Shown here: positions 1-8,435 of the stretch, in pieces
How positions within the stretch are numbered: position 1 is the first letter of the stretch
Layout of the letters: each line of letters opens with the position of its first letter
From: Arthrobacter sp. QXT-31
Lineage (GTDB): Bacteria; Actinomycetota; Actinomycetes; Actinomycetales; Micrococcaceae
Assembly: GCF_001969265.1 (NCBI RefSeq)
Contig: NZ_CP019304.1
Span: 2,294,001-2,358,000, forward strand
DNA length: 64,000 bases
Direction: 5' to 3'
Translations under genes and position numbers: made by a program
The notes under the pieces: model-generated
Told to the model about the DNA's origin: nothing
Databases searched by the model: none
Seen by the model: only the letters and a program-made list of their open reading frames with translations

Positions 1-92
1 GGCTGGCTGGCCGCCTTCCGGCGGTGACCGGAAAACGGCCGGCTGGAACGCAAACGGACGCAACGACACAGGAAGGGACACAGCGTGCTTGA
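1..92 (+). CDS. rnpA: RNase P protein component, C-terminal end (partial)
   Basis: The window opens inside a gene. One frame runs from base 3 to a TGA at 90-92, giving a tail that begins LAGRLPAV and ends with a low-complexity Thr/Gln-rich stretch. The stop overlaps the GTG start of yidD by 8 bases, a typical translational-coupling arrangement. The name is inferred mainly from gene order, since rpmH-rnpA-yidD-yidC is near-universal in actinobacteria; the visible residues cannot prove it. A competing frame stops at 25-27, so both the reading frame and the identity are only moderately supported. Confidence 0.45.
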   Translation, partial: LAGRLPAVTGKRPAGTQTDATTQEGTQRA

Positions 93-480
93 CCCGACTG
101 CCGCCGTCGTCCGTTCCTTCAAGTCCGCAGCAGCGGCCGTGGGCAGCTTCATCTGGAACCTGCCCCGCAACATCCTTATTCTTCTGCTCCTGGCGTATCG
201 CAAGGTGGTTTCGCCCTTGTACGGCCAGGTCTGCCGCTTCTTTCCCTCGTGCTCGGCCTATGCGCTTGAAGCAGTTACCGTCCACGGCGCTGTCAAGGGC
301 AGCTGGCTGGCGGCCCGGCGCCTGGCGCGCTGCCACCCGTGGAACGCCGGCGGCGTGGACCATGTCCCCGCCGGCCACCGGGAATGGCCTGAAAACCAGA
401 CCCCAAGAATTGTTGTGCTGAATAACCCGGACAAGTACCTGGCTGCTCAGACTGATGGAGAAGGCCGCGCTGCGGCCTGA
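85..480 (+). CDS. yidD: Membrane protein insertion efficiency factor YidD
   Basis: Small membrane-associated protein that assists YidC/Sec insertion of inner-membrane proteins. At 131 residues it is longer than the typical 70-100, because of an N-terminal lead and a polar C-terminal tail. The core starts near residue 28 with a hydrophobic helix ([20 protein letters not shown]), followed by the family-diagnostic [14 protein letters not shown] segment with its two cysteines, and then [11 protein letters not shown]. The GTG start at 85 is preceded by a GGAAGGGA ribosome binding site and overlaps the upstream stop. yidC follows after 16 bases, so the two are almost certainly cotranscribed. Confidence 0.93.
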   Translation: MLDPTAAVVRSFKSAAAAVGSFIWNLPRNILILLLLAYRKVVSPLYGQVCRFFPSCSAYALEAVTVHGAVKGSWLAARRLARCHPWNAGGVDHVPAGHREWPENQTPRIVVLNNPDKYLAAQTDGEGRAAA

Positions 481-496
481 CGAATAGGGATATCGT

Positions 497-1471
497 ATGG
501 ACTTCTTTGAAACAATCATGTTTCCGTTCAAATGGCTTGTGTCCATCATCATGGTGGGCTTCCATGAGGGCCTGAGTGCCATTGGCATGCCTGAGGCCTC
601 CGGCTGGACCTGGACGCTGTCCATCATTGGTCTGGTGCTGGTCATCCGGGCGGCCCTCATTCCCGTCTTCGTCAAGCAGATCAAGGCACAGCGCGGCATG
701 CAGCTGCTGCAGCCTGACCTGAAGAAGCTCCAGGACAAGTACAAGGGCAAGACCGACCAGCTGTCCCGCCAGGCCATGGCGCAGGAACAGATGGCGATGT
801 ACAAGAAGCACGGCACCAACCCGTTCTCGGCCTGCCTGCCCATGCTGATCCAGATGCCGTTCTTCTTCGCACTCTTTACCGTTCTTTCCGGTATCAGCAC
901 CGCTCGCGACAAGGGTGAGGGCATCGGTGCGCTGAGCCACCAGCAGGTCACCCAGTTCGACGAATCCACCATCTTCGGGGCCACGCTGTCCGCATCCCTG
1001 CTGCACGGCGGCGAAGGCAACCTTACGGCTGTATGGATCCTCTCGATCATCATGATCCTGGCCATGACGGCCTCGCAGTTCATCACGCAGAAGCAGATCA
1101 TGGCGAAGAACATGTCCGAAGAGGCCATGGCCAGCCCGTTCATGCGCCAGCAGAAGATGATGCTGTACATCCTGCCCATCGTCTTCGGTGTGGGCGGCAT
1201 CAACTTCCCCATCGGTGTCCTGATCTACTGGACCACCACCAACCTGTGGACCATGGGCCAGCAGTTCTTTGTCATCCGCCGCATGCCGACGCCGGGATCG
1301 CCGGCCGCCAAGGCCCTCGCCGAGCGCCGTGCCGCCAAGGGCCTTCCGGCCCTTCCCGTCCTGGGAGGCAAGAAGGCCGACGCCGAAGCGGAAGCAGCTG
1401 CCGCCGCTGCGGTTGCGCAGGCCCGGACGCAGCGCATCCAGCCACAACGTAAGAACAGGAAGAAGAAGTAA
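497..1471 (+). CDS. yidC: Membrane protein insertase YidC
   Basis: Membrane insertase of the YidC/Oxa1/Alb3 family, acting with Sec or alone to insert and fold membrane proteins. It is 324 residues and lacks the large periplasmic domain of proteobacterial YidC, as expected for Gram-positives. Hydrophobic segments flank a conserved core: SIIGLVLVIRAALIPVFVKQ with the conserved Arg in the membrane groove, then a cytoplasmic coiled-coil loop (QPDLKKLQDKYKGK), NPFSACLPMLIQMPFFFALF, and late TM segments ending LIYWTTTNLWTMGQQ. The C-terminus is Ala-rich and then strongly basic (NRKKK), suited to ribosome contact. The stop TAA shares one base with the ATG of the next gene (jag). Confidence 0.96.
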   Translation: MDFFETIMFPFKWLVSIIMVGFHEGLSAIGMPEASGWTWTLSIIGLVLVIRAALIPVFVKQIKAQRGMQLLQPDLKKLQDKYKGKTDQLSRQAMAQEQMAMYKKHGTNPFSACLPMLIQMPFFFALFTVLSGISTARDKGEGIGALSHQQVTQFDESTIFGATLSASLLHGGEGNLTAVWILSIIMILAMTASQFITQKQIMAKNMSEEAMASPFMRQQKMMLYILPIVFGVGGINFPIGVLIYWTTTNLWTMGQQFFVIRRMPTPGSPAAKALAERRAAKGLPALPVLGGKKADAEAEAAAAAAVAQARTQRIQPQRKNRKKK

Positions 1472-2034
1472 TGTCTGTTGAGAGCTCTGAACACGCACTT
1501 TCCGCTGACCCCGGCGAAGACCAGGATTCTGTTGCCGGTACCGTGAATGCGGGCAAGGGCACGTCGGCAAGCCGCCTGGAAGAGGAAGGCGATGTAGCCG
1601 CCGACTACCTTGAGGAACTGCTCGACATCGCCGACATCGACGGCGACATTGACATTGAGGTCCGCAACGGACGCACCTACATCTCTATTGTGACCGAGGA
1701 AGAGTCCGCCGGGCTTGAGAGCCTCGTGGGGCGCGACGGCGAGGTACTGGAGGCCCTTCAGGAACTCACCCGCCTGTCCGTTCTGTCCGCGACTGAGAAC
1801 CGCTCCCGGCTGGTGCTCGACATCAACGGCTACCGGAAGGAGCGCGCGGGCCACCTGCAGAAGATCGCCGAGGACGCTGTCGCTACCGTCAAGGAGACCG
1901 GTGAGGCCGTCGCACTGGAGCCCATGAGCGCCTACGAGCGGAAGATCGTTCACGACGCCGTCGCCGACCTCGGTTTCGTCAGCGAGTCTGAGGGCGAGGG
2001 TGCAGGCCGGCACATCGTCGTTTCGGCCGACTGA
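1471..2034 (+). CDS. jag: Jag-like KH/R3H single-strand nucleic-acid-binding protein
   Basis: Cytosolic RNA-binding protein of the Jag/KhpB type, nearly always encoded directly after yidC and implicated in cell-envelope control through RNA binding. The first ~45 residues are acidic and probably disordered. A KH-like segment follows at roughly 50-125 (LVGRDGEVLEALQELTRLSVL, with the GRDG loop in the usual KH GxxG position). An R3H domain is at about 130-187, where R and H are spaced as RKIVH in AYERKIVHDAVADLG. The start codon overlaps the yidC stop by one base, indicating coupling. At 187 residues it lacks the N-terminal Jag_N domain of firmicutes, normal for actinobacteria. Confidence 0.92.
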   Translation: MSVESSEHALSADPGEDQDSVAGTVNAGKGTSASRLEEEGDVAADYLEELLDIADIDGDIDIEVRNGRTYISIVTEEESAGLESLVGRDGEVLEALQELTRLSVLSATENRSRLVLDINGYRKERAGHLQKIAEDAVATVKETGEAVALEPMSAYERKIVHDAVADLGFVSESEGEGAGRHIVVSAD

Positions 2035-2053
2035 ACCGTTGGCTGACCTACTG

Positions 2054-2704
2054 ATGGTTGAGATCACGGCAGCGGAGCGCCAGGCGGCGGAGAAGATTTT
2101 CGGCGACCGCCTGGACCTTGCTGAACGGTACGTAGAACACCTGGCGACGTCCGGGACCGAGCGCGGACTCATCGGTCCGCGGGAGATCCCGAGGCTCTGG
2201 GGACGGCATGTCCTGAACTGCGCGGTCATCGAAAGTGAGATCCCGCAGGGCAGCCACGTGGCCGACGTCGGAAGCGGAGCCGGCCTGCCGGGCCTTTGCC
2301 TGGCCATTGCACGCCCCGACCTCGAACTGACCCTCATCGAGCCCCTGGAACGCCGGGTGATCTGGCTGCAGGAAGTGGTTGACGATCTCGGTCTGAGCAA
2401 CGTCACCATCATGCGCACGCGAGCCGAACTCGCCGTCGGCATGGTCACAGCCGACGTCGTGACCGCCCGGGCCGTGTCCGCGCTGAGCAATCTTGCCGGC
2501 CTGACCATTCCACTGCTCGGCGGCGAGGGTGAAGTTGTTGCCATCAAGGGCCGCAGCGCCGCCGAGGAGATCGAGAAGGCCGCCAAGGTCATCCGCAAGC
2601 TTGGCGGCGTGGAGACCTCGGTTGTCACCGTTGGCCAGAACCTGCTCGAGGAACCCACCACTGTGGTTCGGATCGTAGTTAAGAAGACCCAAAAGAGCGC
2701 CTAG
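2054..2704 (+). CDS. rsmG: 16S rRNA (guanine-N7) methyltransferase RsmG (GidB)
   Basis: SAM-dependent methyltransferase that modifies G527 (E. coli numbering) of 16S rRNA; loss in other bacteria gives low-level streptomycin resistance. The SAM-binding motif I is clear (VADVGSGAGLPGLCLAIARP, near residue 70), followed by the acidic motif II (LTLIEPLERRVIWL) and a later VTARAVSAL segment typical of the family. I chose the ATG at 2054, which gives 216 residues, close to family length. An in-frame upstream start at 2000 would overlap jag and add residues unlike the family. The ribosome binding site is weak, so coupling to jag, 19 bases upstream, is likely. Confidence 0.94.
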   Translation: MVEITAAERQAAEKIFGDRLDLAERYVEHLATSGTERGLIGPREIPRLWGRHVLNCAVIESEIPQGSHVADVGSGAGLPGLCLAIARPDLELTLIEPLERRVIWLQEVVDDLGLSNVTIMRTRAELAVGMVTADVVTARAVSALSNLAGLTIPLLGGEGEVVAIKGRSAAEEIEKAAKVIRKLGGVETSVVTVGQNLLEEPTTVVRIVVKKTQKSA

Positions 2705-2789
2705 CCCCGCAAGGTGCCGCGGGTCCTTAGGGTGTAGCGGTTAGGCTAGAGAACGGCAGTGAAAGCCGAACGAGAGTGAGTGTGTCCCA

Positions 2790-3842
2790 GTGACGAGTAG
2801 CGAAACCTCCACGCAGCGGATTCCCCCGTTCGTGTCCCTGGGGTCGGCGCGTTCCTTCGGCGTATCGCCGGTCGCTACGACGGTAAGTCAACTTAACCCG
2901 GTTGCTGGAACCAGCACTCCGAAGGTTTCACGTGAAACCGCAGGTCGCGGCAATGTCCTGGACACGCTGGATGACTCCAGCCCCATCGCCCGCGAACTCG
3001 CCCATGAGAACCGTCGGCGTGAGCGGCTGCTGGGCCGCAACCTGCCGAAACCGGAGAAGACACGGATCTTCACGGTTTCAAACCAAAAGGGTGGCGTGGG
3101 GAAAACCACTACCACCGTCAACATCGCTGCCGCGCTTGCCGCAGCCGGCCTGAACGTCCTGGTCATCGACATTGACCCGCAGGGCAACGCCTCCACTGCT
3201 CTCGGCATCGAACACCACGCCGACGTCGACAGCATCTATGACGTCCTGATCAACGACGTGGCACTCGAGGATGTGGTGGCACAGTGCCCGGACATCAGCA
3301 ACCTCATTTGCGCCCCGGCCACCATCCACCTGGCCGGCGCCGAGATCGAACTGGTTTCGCTCGTGGCGCGCGAGCAGCGTCTCCGCCGTGCCATCGACGT
3401 CTACGCCAAAGCCCGGGCGAAGAAGGGCGAACAGCGGCTGGACTACATCTTCATTGACTGCCCGCCCAGCCTGGGACTGCTGACCGTCAATGCCTTCTGT
3501 GCAGCCGGCGAGGTGCTTATTCCCATCCAGTGCGAGTACTACGCCCTCGAGGGATTGAGCCAGCTGCTGAAGAACATTGAGATGATCCAGAAGCACCTCA
3601 ATGCTGAACTGGAAGTTTCGACGATTCTCCTGACCATGTACGACGGGCGCACCAACCTGGCCGCCCAGGTCGCAGCTGAAGTCCGGCAGCACTTCCCGAA
3701 CCAGGTCCTTGACGCTGTCGTACCCCGCTCCGTGCGGATCTCCGAAGCGCCGAGCTACCAGCAGACGGTCATGACCTACGACCCATCCTCCAGCGGCGCG
3801 TTGTCCTACCTGGAAGCCGCAGCGGAAATCGCTGAGCGTTAG
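2790..3842 (+). CDS. parA: Chromosome-partitioning ATPase ParA (Soj)
   Basis: Deviant-Walker ATPase that moves ParB-parS complexes apart during origin segregation. The P-loop is [10 protein letters not shown] at residues 100-109, with the signature first lysine at 100. The Walker A' strand is [10 protein letters not shown] near 124-133, and the Walker B-like segment is [11 protein letters not shown]. Residues 1-90 form a polar extension before the ATPase domain; it contains VSRET, which is encoded by an exact parS site at 2925-2938. The GTG start at 2790 has no strong ribosome binding site; a later start is possible but would leave much of this extension untranslated. A 9-bp hairpin lies between parA and parB. 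Confidence 0.95.
   Translation: MTSSETSTQRIPPFVSLGSARSFGVSPVATTVSQLNPVAGTSTPKVSRETAGRGNVLDTLDDSSPIARELAHENRRRERLLGRNLPKPEKTRIFTVSNQKGGVGKTTTTVNIAAALAAAGLNVLVIDIDPQGNASTALGIEHHADVDSIYDVLINDVALEDVVAQCPDISNLICAPATIHLAGAEIELVSLVAREQRLRRAIDVYAKARAKKGEQRLDYIFIDCPPSLGLLTVNAFCAAGEVLIPIQCEYYALEGLSQLLKNIEMIQKHLNAELEVSTILLTMYDGRTNLAAQVAAEVRQHFPNQVLDAVVPRSVRISEAPSYQQTVMTYDPSSSGALSYLEAAAEIAER
2925..2938. promoter_or_regulatory. parS site inside parA
   Basis: Exact 14-bp palindrome GTTTCACGTGAAAC, the ParB-binding site known from many bacteria. It lies in frame within the N-terminal extension of parA and is read as V-S-R-E-T. ParB loading here would sit directly over its partner gene and could also influence parA transcription (inference). 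Confidence 0.93.
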
Positions 3843-3867
3843 AATTTTCCAAACACTGCAACAGCCG

Positions 3868-3888
3868 GAGCCCGGCATAGCCGGGCTC
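3868..3888 (+). terminator. Intercistronic hairpin between parA and parB
   Basis: Perfect 9-bp stem (GAGCCCGGC / GCCGGGCTC) with an ATA loop, followed only by TTCC. It lies 25 bases after the parA stop and just before the parB ribosome binding site (GGAGGG). With no U tract it is more likely a leaky attenuator or mRNA-stability element tuning the ParA:ParB ratio than a full terminator (inference). Confidence 0.5.
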
Positions 3889-3909
3889 TTCCGATGGAGG
3901 GAATCATCC

Positions 3910-5217
3910 ATGAGCGATAAGCGACGCGGGCTCGGTCGCGGTCTTGGCGCACTCATTCCAAGTTCCGCTTCCGCAGGCGCTTCGGGTAACGGAGCAGCTC
4001 CGTCGCGCCCTGTGGATCTCTTCTTCCCGGAGGCGCGGAAGACAGCTGAACCCATTCCGGCCGCTGAGCCGGACAAGTCCGTTCTCGGCGATGTGCCCGC
4101 TGCCCGGTCCGGCCGTAAGGCTTCGGCCGAGGTTCCTGCCGAAGCTCGTCCGGAGGCAGACGGCGCGTCAGATGGCGTGAAGTCATCCTCCGCCAAGTCC
4201 ACGGCCAGCAAGTCCCAGGCTTCCAAGGCTGGCCCTGCCAAGCTCGCGGCTGCGGATGCTGAGAACGCCGACGTCGATCTTCCGGACACATCCGGTCCGG
4301 CTGAGCCCGCGACTGATGGTGCTTCTGGCGATTCAGCTGCCGCCGGACATAAGGCAGGGTCAGCTGCTGTCTTGGACAATGACGTCGATCTCGTCGAGGT
4401 CCCGGGTGTCCGTTTTGCTGAGATTCCGGTTACGGACATCCATCCGAACCGTAAACAGCCGCGTACCGTCTTCGATGAGGACGACATGGCAGAGCTCGTG
4501 CACTCGGTCCGCGAAATAGGCGTCCTCCAGCCAATTGTGGTACGTACTTCCACCGAAAAAGGTGGAGAACCATATGAACTTGTGATGGGCGAGCGTCGGT
4601 GGCGTGCAGTACAGGCAGCCGGACTCTCCACGATCCCGGCGATTGTCCGTGACACCACCGATGACGACCTGCTCCGCGACGCACTTCTCGAGAACCTCCA
4701 CCGCAGCCAGCTCAATCCGCTCGAAGAAGCTGCGGCGTATCAGCAGCTGCTCGAGGACTTTGGTACTACGCACGAGCAGCTGGCAGATCGTATCGGCCGC
4801 TCCCGCCCTCAGGTGTCCAACACACTCCGCCTGTTGAAGCTGCCTCCGCTGGTGCAGCGCCGGGTCGCCGCCAACGTACTTTCGGCTGGCCACGCCCGCG
4901 CGCTTCTCTCGCTCCCCGATGCGGCGTCCATGGAGCGACTGGCCCAGAAGATTGTGGCTGAGGGCATGTCTGTTCGTGCCACGGAGGAAGCGGTCACGTT
5001 GCACCGTGAGCCGGCGACGCCGGCGAAGAACAACATTCCCCGTCCGGGGGCGCGTCACGAACGGCTGGACTACCTGGCCTCCTCGCTCTCGGACAGGCTC
5101 GACACGAACGTGAAGATCTCGCTGGGTGCACGCAAGGGACGCGTAAGCATCGAATTTGCCAGCGTCGAGGACTTGAACCGCATCATGGATGTCCTCGCGC
5201 CAGGTTCAGACAACTAA
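3910..5217 (+). CDS. parB: Chromosome-partitioning CTPase ParB (Spo0J)
   Basis: ParB loads at parS sites, closes into a CTP-dependent clamp and spreads, recruiting ParA and SMC. At 435 residues it is longer than most because of a ~165-residue N-terminal linker rich in Ala, Ser, Lys and acidic residues. The first residues [13 protein letters not shown] are the conserved ParA-stimulating motif. The ParB/Spo0J N domain starts near 168 ([15 protein letters not shown]), with the CTP-binding GERRWRA at 227-233 and [14 protein letters not shown] at about 261-274. The helix-turn-helix around 285-306 ([19 protein letters not shown]) reads parS, and a C-terminal dimerisation domain follows. ATG at 3910 has a good GGAGGG site. 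Partner DNA sites fill the next 6 kb. Confidence 0.97.
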   Translation: MSDKRRGLGRGLGALIPSSASAGASGNGAAPSRPVDLFFPEARKTAEPIPAAEPDKSVLGDVPAARSGRKASAEVPAEARPEADGASDGVKSSSAKSTASKSQASKAGPAKLAAADAENADVDLPDTSGPAEPATDGASGDSAAAGHKAGSAAVLDNDVDLVEVPGVRFAEIPVTDIHPNRKQPRTVFDEDDMAELVHSVREIGVLQPIVVRTSTEKGGEPYELVMGERRWRAVQAAGLSTIPAIVRDTTDDDLLRDALLENLHRSQLNPLEEAAAYQQLLEDFGTTHEQLADRIGRSRPQVSNTLRLLKLPPLVQRRVAANVLSAGHARALLSLPDAASMERLAQKIVAEGMSVRATEEAVTLHREPATPAKNNIPRPGARHERLDYLASSLSDRLDTNVKISLGARKGRVSIEFASVEDLNRIMDVLAPGSDN

Positions 5218-5231
5218 ACCATAATTTAAAG

Positions 5232-5261
5232 AAGGGCCCGTTCCGTCGAACGGGCCCTTTT
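5232..5261 (+). terminator. Intrinsic terminator after parB
   Basis: A 12-bp perfect stem (AAGGGCCCGTTC / GAACGGGCCCTT) with a four-base loop CGTC, running into TTTT. It lies 15 bases after the parB stop and cleanly ends the parAB transcript before the gene-free region. Confidence 0.9.
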
Positions 5262-5790
5262 CGGTTTGTATGGGAATCCGCTGCTTTTGCGTCGCTGCGC
5301 TTCTTCAGAGATGAGGCTGTCCATTAGCCCGTGGCAGATACAGGTGCCCAGTGTGGGGCCGATGGGGCTTGTGTGGCCATCGGCTCCAGCCCATACCGGG
5401 CCTCCTGTCGTCCTAAAGGTTTTGTTGTACGTCTGCTGGCCACAGCTGCCGTGACAAGGCACGGGAGCTGGCAGCGCCCCCTCGAACATCCAGGCGAATG
5501 AGGAGTCTTGCTTTCGAATCTTTTCCGTGAACTGAGAATTTCGGGTGATGCCGGTTCTTTGCAACGGCCTTGTATTGGGGCGGGACATCCTTTCGGTCTT
5601 AGGCCGCGTCCTGGGTTGAGGTCTCTGCGGTCTGCACTTCTCCTAGCTGTGCGCGCAGTCAGGGGCCCTTCGGCGACCTGCTTCTATGCTCTGGCTACTT
5701 GTGAACCTATGGGAGATACGGGACGAGCATTGCTGGTCCTTCCGGTGCGCTGGGTGATGCTCGACTAGGCAACGGGCTTCCCCAATGCGT

Positions 5791-5804
5791 GTTTCACGTG
5801 AAAC
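5791..5804. promoter_or_regulatory. parS site 1 of the gene-free array
   Basis: Exact GTTTCACGTGAAAC, first of eleven sites in the gene-free region and about 570 bases after the parB stop. Confidence 0.92.
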
Positions 5805-5903
5805 GATCGCCCCTACAGGCCCGCTGCGGCCTTGACTACCAGCGAAGCTCTGCTTTCCCGTTAGATGGAAGAATTGAAGTCCTGAACCCGGAACCACTGA
5901 AAC

Positions 5904-5937
5904 CTTCGACTTGGTTTTTGCTTCGACTTGGTTTTTG
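5904..5937. repeat. Perfect 17-bp tandem duplication
   Basis: The unit CTTCGACTTGGTTTTTG occurs twice head to tail (5904-5920, 5921-5937). No coding frame crosses it convincingly. It is consistent with slippage in non-coding DNA. Confidence 0.85.
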
Positions 5938-6198
5938 CTGTGTTGGTGCCTGAGCGTCGAAGCAGGTTCGCGGTGCGCGCGTCTGCCTCATCAGGGACCG
6001 GACGCGCGGGCATGACTGCTCTTCTTCGTGGCCTGTTGCCAAGATTCATGCTGGTGATTTGCCGTTGGCTTGTTTTAGTCGCCTGCTTCTTGGGACATTT
6101 GGGAATCAAACCGGAGGGCCAATGAGGTGCTGTCCTACTGGCTCTGCGTAGGCTGCCCTGTTTCGTCAGATATAGTTCTCGCGGGCAAGCGCAGGCGC

Positions 6199-6212
6199 GT
6201 TTCACGTGAAAC
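6199..6212. promoter_or_regulatory. parS site 2
   Basis: Exact GTTTCACGTGAAAC, forming a close pair with the next site 66 bases downstream (start to start). Confidence 0.92.
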
Positions 6213-6264
6213 GTCTTCGCTGACTGCTGTTGGTTCGTGCGCGCGGATAGGCGGGGCAGTCGCA

Positions 6265-6278
6265 GTTTCACGTGAAAC
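6265..6278. promoter_or_regulatory. parS site 3
   Basis: Exact GTTTCACGTGAAAC, second member of the closest-spaced pair. Confidence 0.92.
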
Positions 6279-6903
6279 CTAGGGGCCGAACCGGCTGTGG
6301 CCAACGCTGCCGGCCTAGGCTGACGGTGCAGGTCCAAAGCCACCCGCCCGTCTGCTAGAAGCAATCTAAAGTTCCTGTGTCCTGCGCCCTAGTCAACCTA
6401 CTGGATCTTGTTGGAGGACCCCACAGCTGACGGATCAGCGCAATGAGCAAATGCGATCAAAGCGCCCGTTTGTGCCACGACGACGCCGTATGGGGGCAGG
6501 GTGCGCAATGTCGCACTACGCGGGTGCGCGGATATTCCCCCGTTCGTGAAAGTGGTCGCCAGTGCCTATCGTTGCGTGGGCCATTGAAGATACAGAACTA
6601 GTGCGCCAGGCGCTCCGAGCCCAGACGACGTAGCGGTTCTGGGATGATTCTGATCCTCCCTGTTGAGCACGCGGCCTGCTGTGCGATGGGGTGAAATCTT
6701 CTAGATAGCGGAATCTGGCACCTTTAGCCGTACGGCCCCCGTAGAGGTCTCACGGTGTGTACGGCTGCTCAGAATCTCCAGGTGCATCATCGCCACTCTG
6801 GACAAAACATTAGGACGATGTCGATGGGGCGGGAATAGAGATCCCTTGTTGCGCGGAGCCCCAAAAGAACCAAAACCGAACCAGCGGGAGTAACCAGCGT
6901 CCG

Positions 6904-6933
6904 GAGACACGGTTTCACGTGAAACCGTGTCTC
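6904..6933. promoter_or_regulatory. parS site 4 inside a perfect 30-bp palindrome
   Basis: The 14-bp core is at 6912-6925. It is flanked by GAGACACG on the left and its exact complement CGTGTCTC on the right, so the palindrome is perfect over 30 bases. No other site in the window has such extended symmetry. Confidence 0.93.
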
Positions 6934-7502
6934 TGCCAGTGGTGAGGTGCCAGCGACACCAACTGGACCTTCGGCGGGGGCGATCGAGTGACGACGCAAT
7001 GCTGCTCGTCATTCGCGCCGACTCCTGGCAAGCCTCTGTGCGGCCCTCCCAGTGGCCGATGGAACCGCGCACGACTAGGAGGTACTAATCTAAAGAACGG
7101 AAAGAGTCGGAAAGTTCACGGAAGGTTCTGGGCTCAGCGATAGCCGAGATGACTCCGATGTTATGGGGCCCTTCCGGAACATTGCGGGGCGCTCAAGGCT
7201 ATTTTGTCCCCTAGCACTAGCCGCTTAGGGAAGACGACTCCCTCGTTGGAGTGCAACTCACCTTCGCCGTCTATCGCTACTACAAGTGGAGGGCCGGGAA
7301 GTTGTGTGTCAGGACTCCGGCGCCTGTGGACGATGGTCGGTGGTAGGACAATTTAGGATGGCCGCTGCCGGTGCTATCCGTTTTCCAGCGTAGAGGTTGC
7401 CGGTCTTTAGGACCTTCTTGACTCTGCGCTGCTTTTCGTGTCCCTGACCAGCGTCAGCTTAGGGAACGCCCCAGCCGACGCTCGTCCCCTTCGGGGCTCT
7501 TA

Positions 7503-7516
7503 GTTTCACGTGAAAC
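7503..7516. promoter_or_regulatory. parS site 5
   Basis: Exact GTTTCACGTGAAAC, about 590 bases after site 4. Confidence 0.92.
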
Positions 7517-7948
7517 GCGGAGCGACTCCCCGCCTTGGGTATCCGCGGGCGTACCGTCCCCAGGGCGCGGAGGCGGTAGCATGAGCTTTCCCCGCAGGCA
7601 GCCGAGTGGCCGCTCCCCTGGTCTCGGCGCCTTCGTCGCAGCTCCCATGTTCTCGGCGGTACTCGTGCCTCGGTAGGGTCCCCGGCAGTATCACCATTAC
7701 ACGTAAGTCGGCAGTGCAATCACGTCTTCGCTGGTACAGGCGCATCAACGTGCACGTACAGTGCACCCCTTGGAGGATCTGCATTTATTACTGACTTCCT
7801 TCCCCAACCGCAGGAAATATGCACCGCATTTCTTCCCTCTGTCGATGTGGCTGCACTGAACACTCCTTGCTAGCCCGGAGTAGGAGAGGGGGCAAGCTAT
7901 CGCATTATCGATCGGGAAAGCGCTGTGCGTTTACCCCTTGGTAGCTGC

Positions 7949-8010
7949 AAGCTCGCCTGCTGGGGGTGTTGAAAGGGCCCAAGTTCGCCTGCTGGTGATG
8001 TTGAAAAGGC
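7949..8010. repeat. Imperfect ~31-bp tandem repeat abutting DnaA-box array
   Basis: Two adjacent units (7949-7980 and 7981-8010) share AAG-TCGCCTGCTGG and a GTTGAAA core, with a few substitutions and a two-base length difference. The second unit runs directly into the triple DnaA-box array at 8011. Confidence 0.75.
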
Positions 8011-8043
8011 AGTGGATAACCCTGTGGATAACTCTGTGGGTAA
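8011..8043 (-). promoter_or_regulatory. Triple DnaA-box array, 12-bp period
   Basis: Three head-to-tail 9-mers, each separated by 3 bases: AGTGGATAA (8011), TGTGGATAA (8023, exact complement of TTATCCACA) and TGTGGGTAA (8035). The consensus is the classical DnaA box. One copy is perfect and two have a single mismatch. The regular same-strand spacing suggests cooperative DnaA binding (inference). Confidence 0.7.
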
Positions 8044-8140
8044 ACATGGGGATATCCGGCTCTTGTTGCCTCGTGAGTCCGACCGGGATGGGACCGTGGT
8101 GGCCCGAGCGAGAAGAGGCCGCTGCCGACAGCAGCTTCCT

Positions 8141-8154
8141 GTTTCACGTGAAAC
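8141..8154. promoter_or_regulatory. parS site 6
   Basis: Exact GTTTCACGTGAAAC, lying between the two DnaA-box arrays. Confidence 0.92.
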
Positions 8155-8390
8155 TACGCGGCCTACGGGGAGCCGCGACTTTTGCGCTCTTAAGACGTGG
8201 GAAGGACGCGTAAAATCTAGCCTTTGCGGTTAAACGCAGGTGACTTTAAGCACAGAGTGTGCGACCCTCGGCGCGCCTCCCCGGGTGCAAAGTCGGAGGC
8301 GCAGTTTCGCTCCTGGCGCTAGGAAAGACGGGGCCACACATATTTCTGTCTGAGACGTAGTCCACAGAGTCCCCAAGGCCTTGCTTAGCC

Positions 8391-8435
8391 TGTGGATAAC
8401 GCTGTGGATTCACTTGTGGATAAGACTGTGAATAA
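8391..8435 (-). promoter_or_regulatory. Quadruple DnaA-box array, 12-bp period
   Basis: Four same-orientation 9-mers at exact 12-bp steps: TGTGGATAA (8391), TGTGGATTC (8403), TGTGGATAA (8415) and TGTGAATAA (8427). Two are perfect DnaA boxes, one has one mismatch and one has two. With the triple array 350 bases upstream this makes seven boxes in about 425 bases. Confidence 0.72.

Noticed and set aside
1225..2661. Long minus-strand open frame opposite yidC-jag-rsmG
   Set aside because: Antisense shadow of GC-rich genes. The plus strand encodes three well-recognised proteins, and the minus translation is Arg/Ser/Pro-rich without motifs.
3078..4715. 545-codon minus-strand frame across parA and parB
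   Set aside because: Antisense of conserved ParA/ParB domains, with low-complexity translation and no ribosome binding site.
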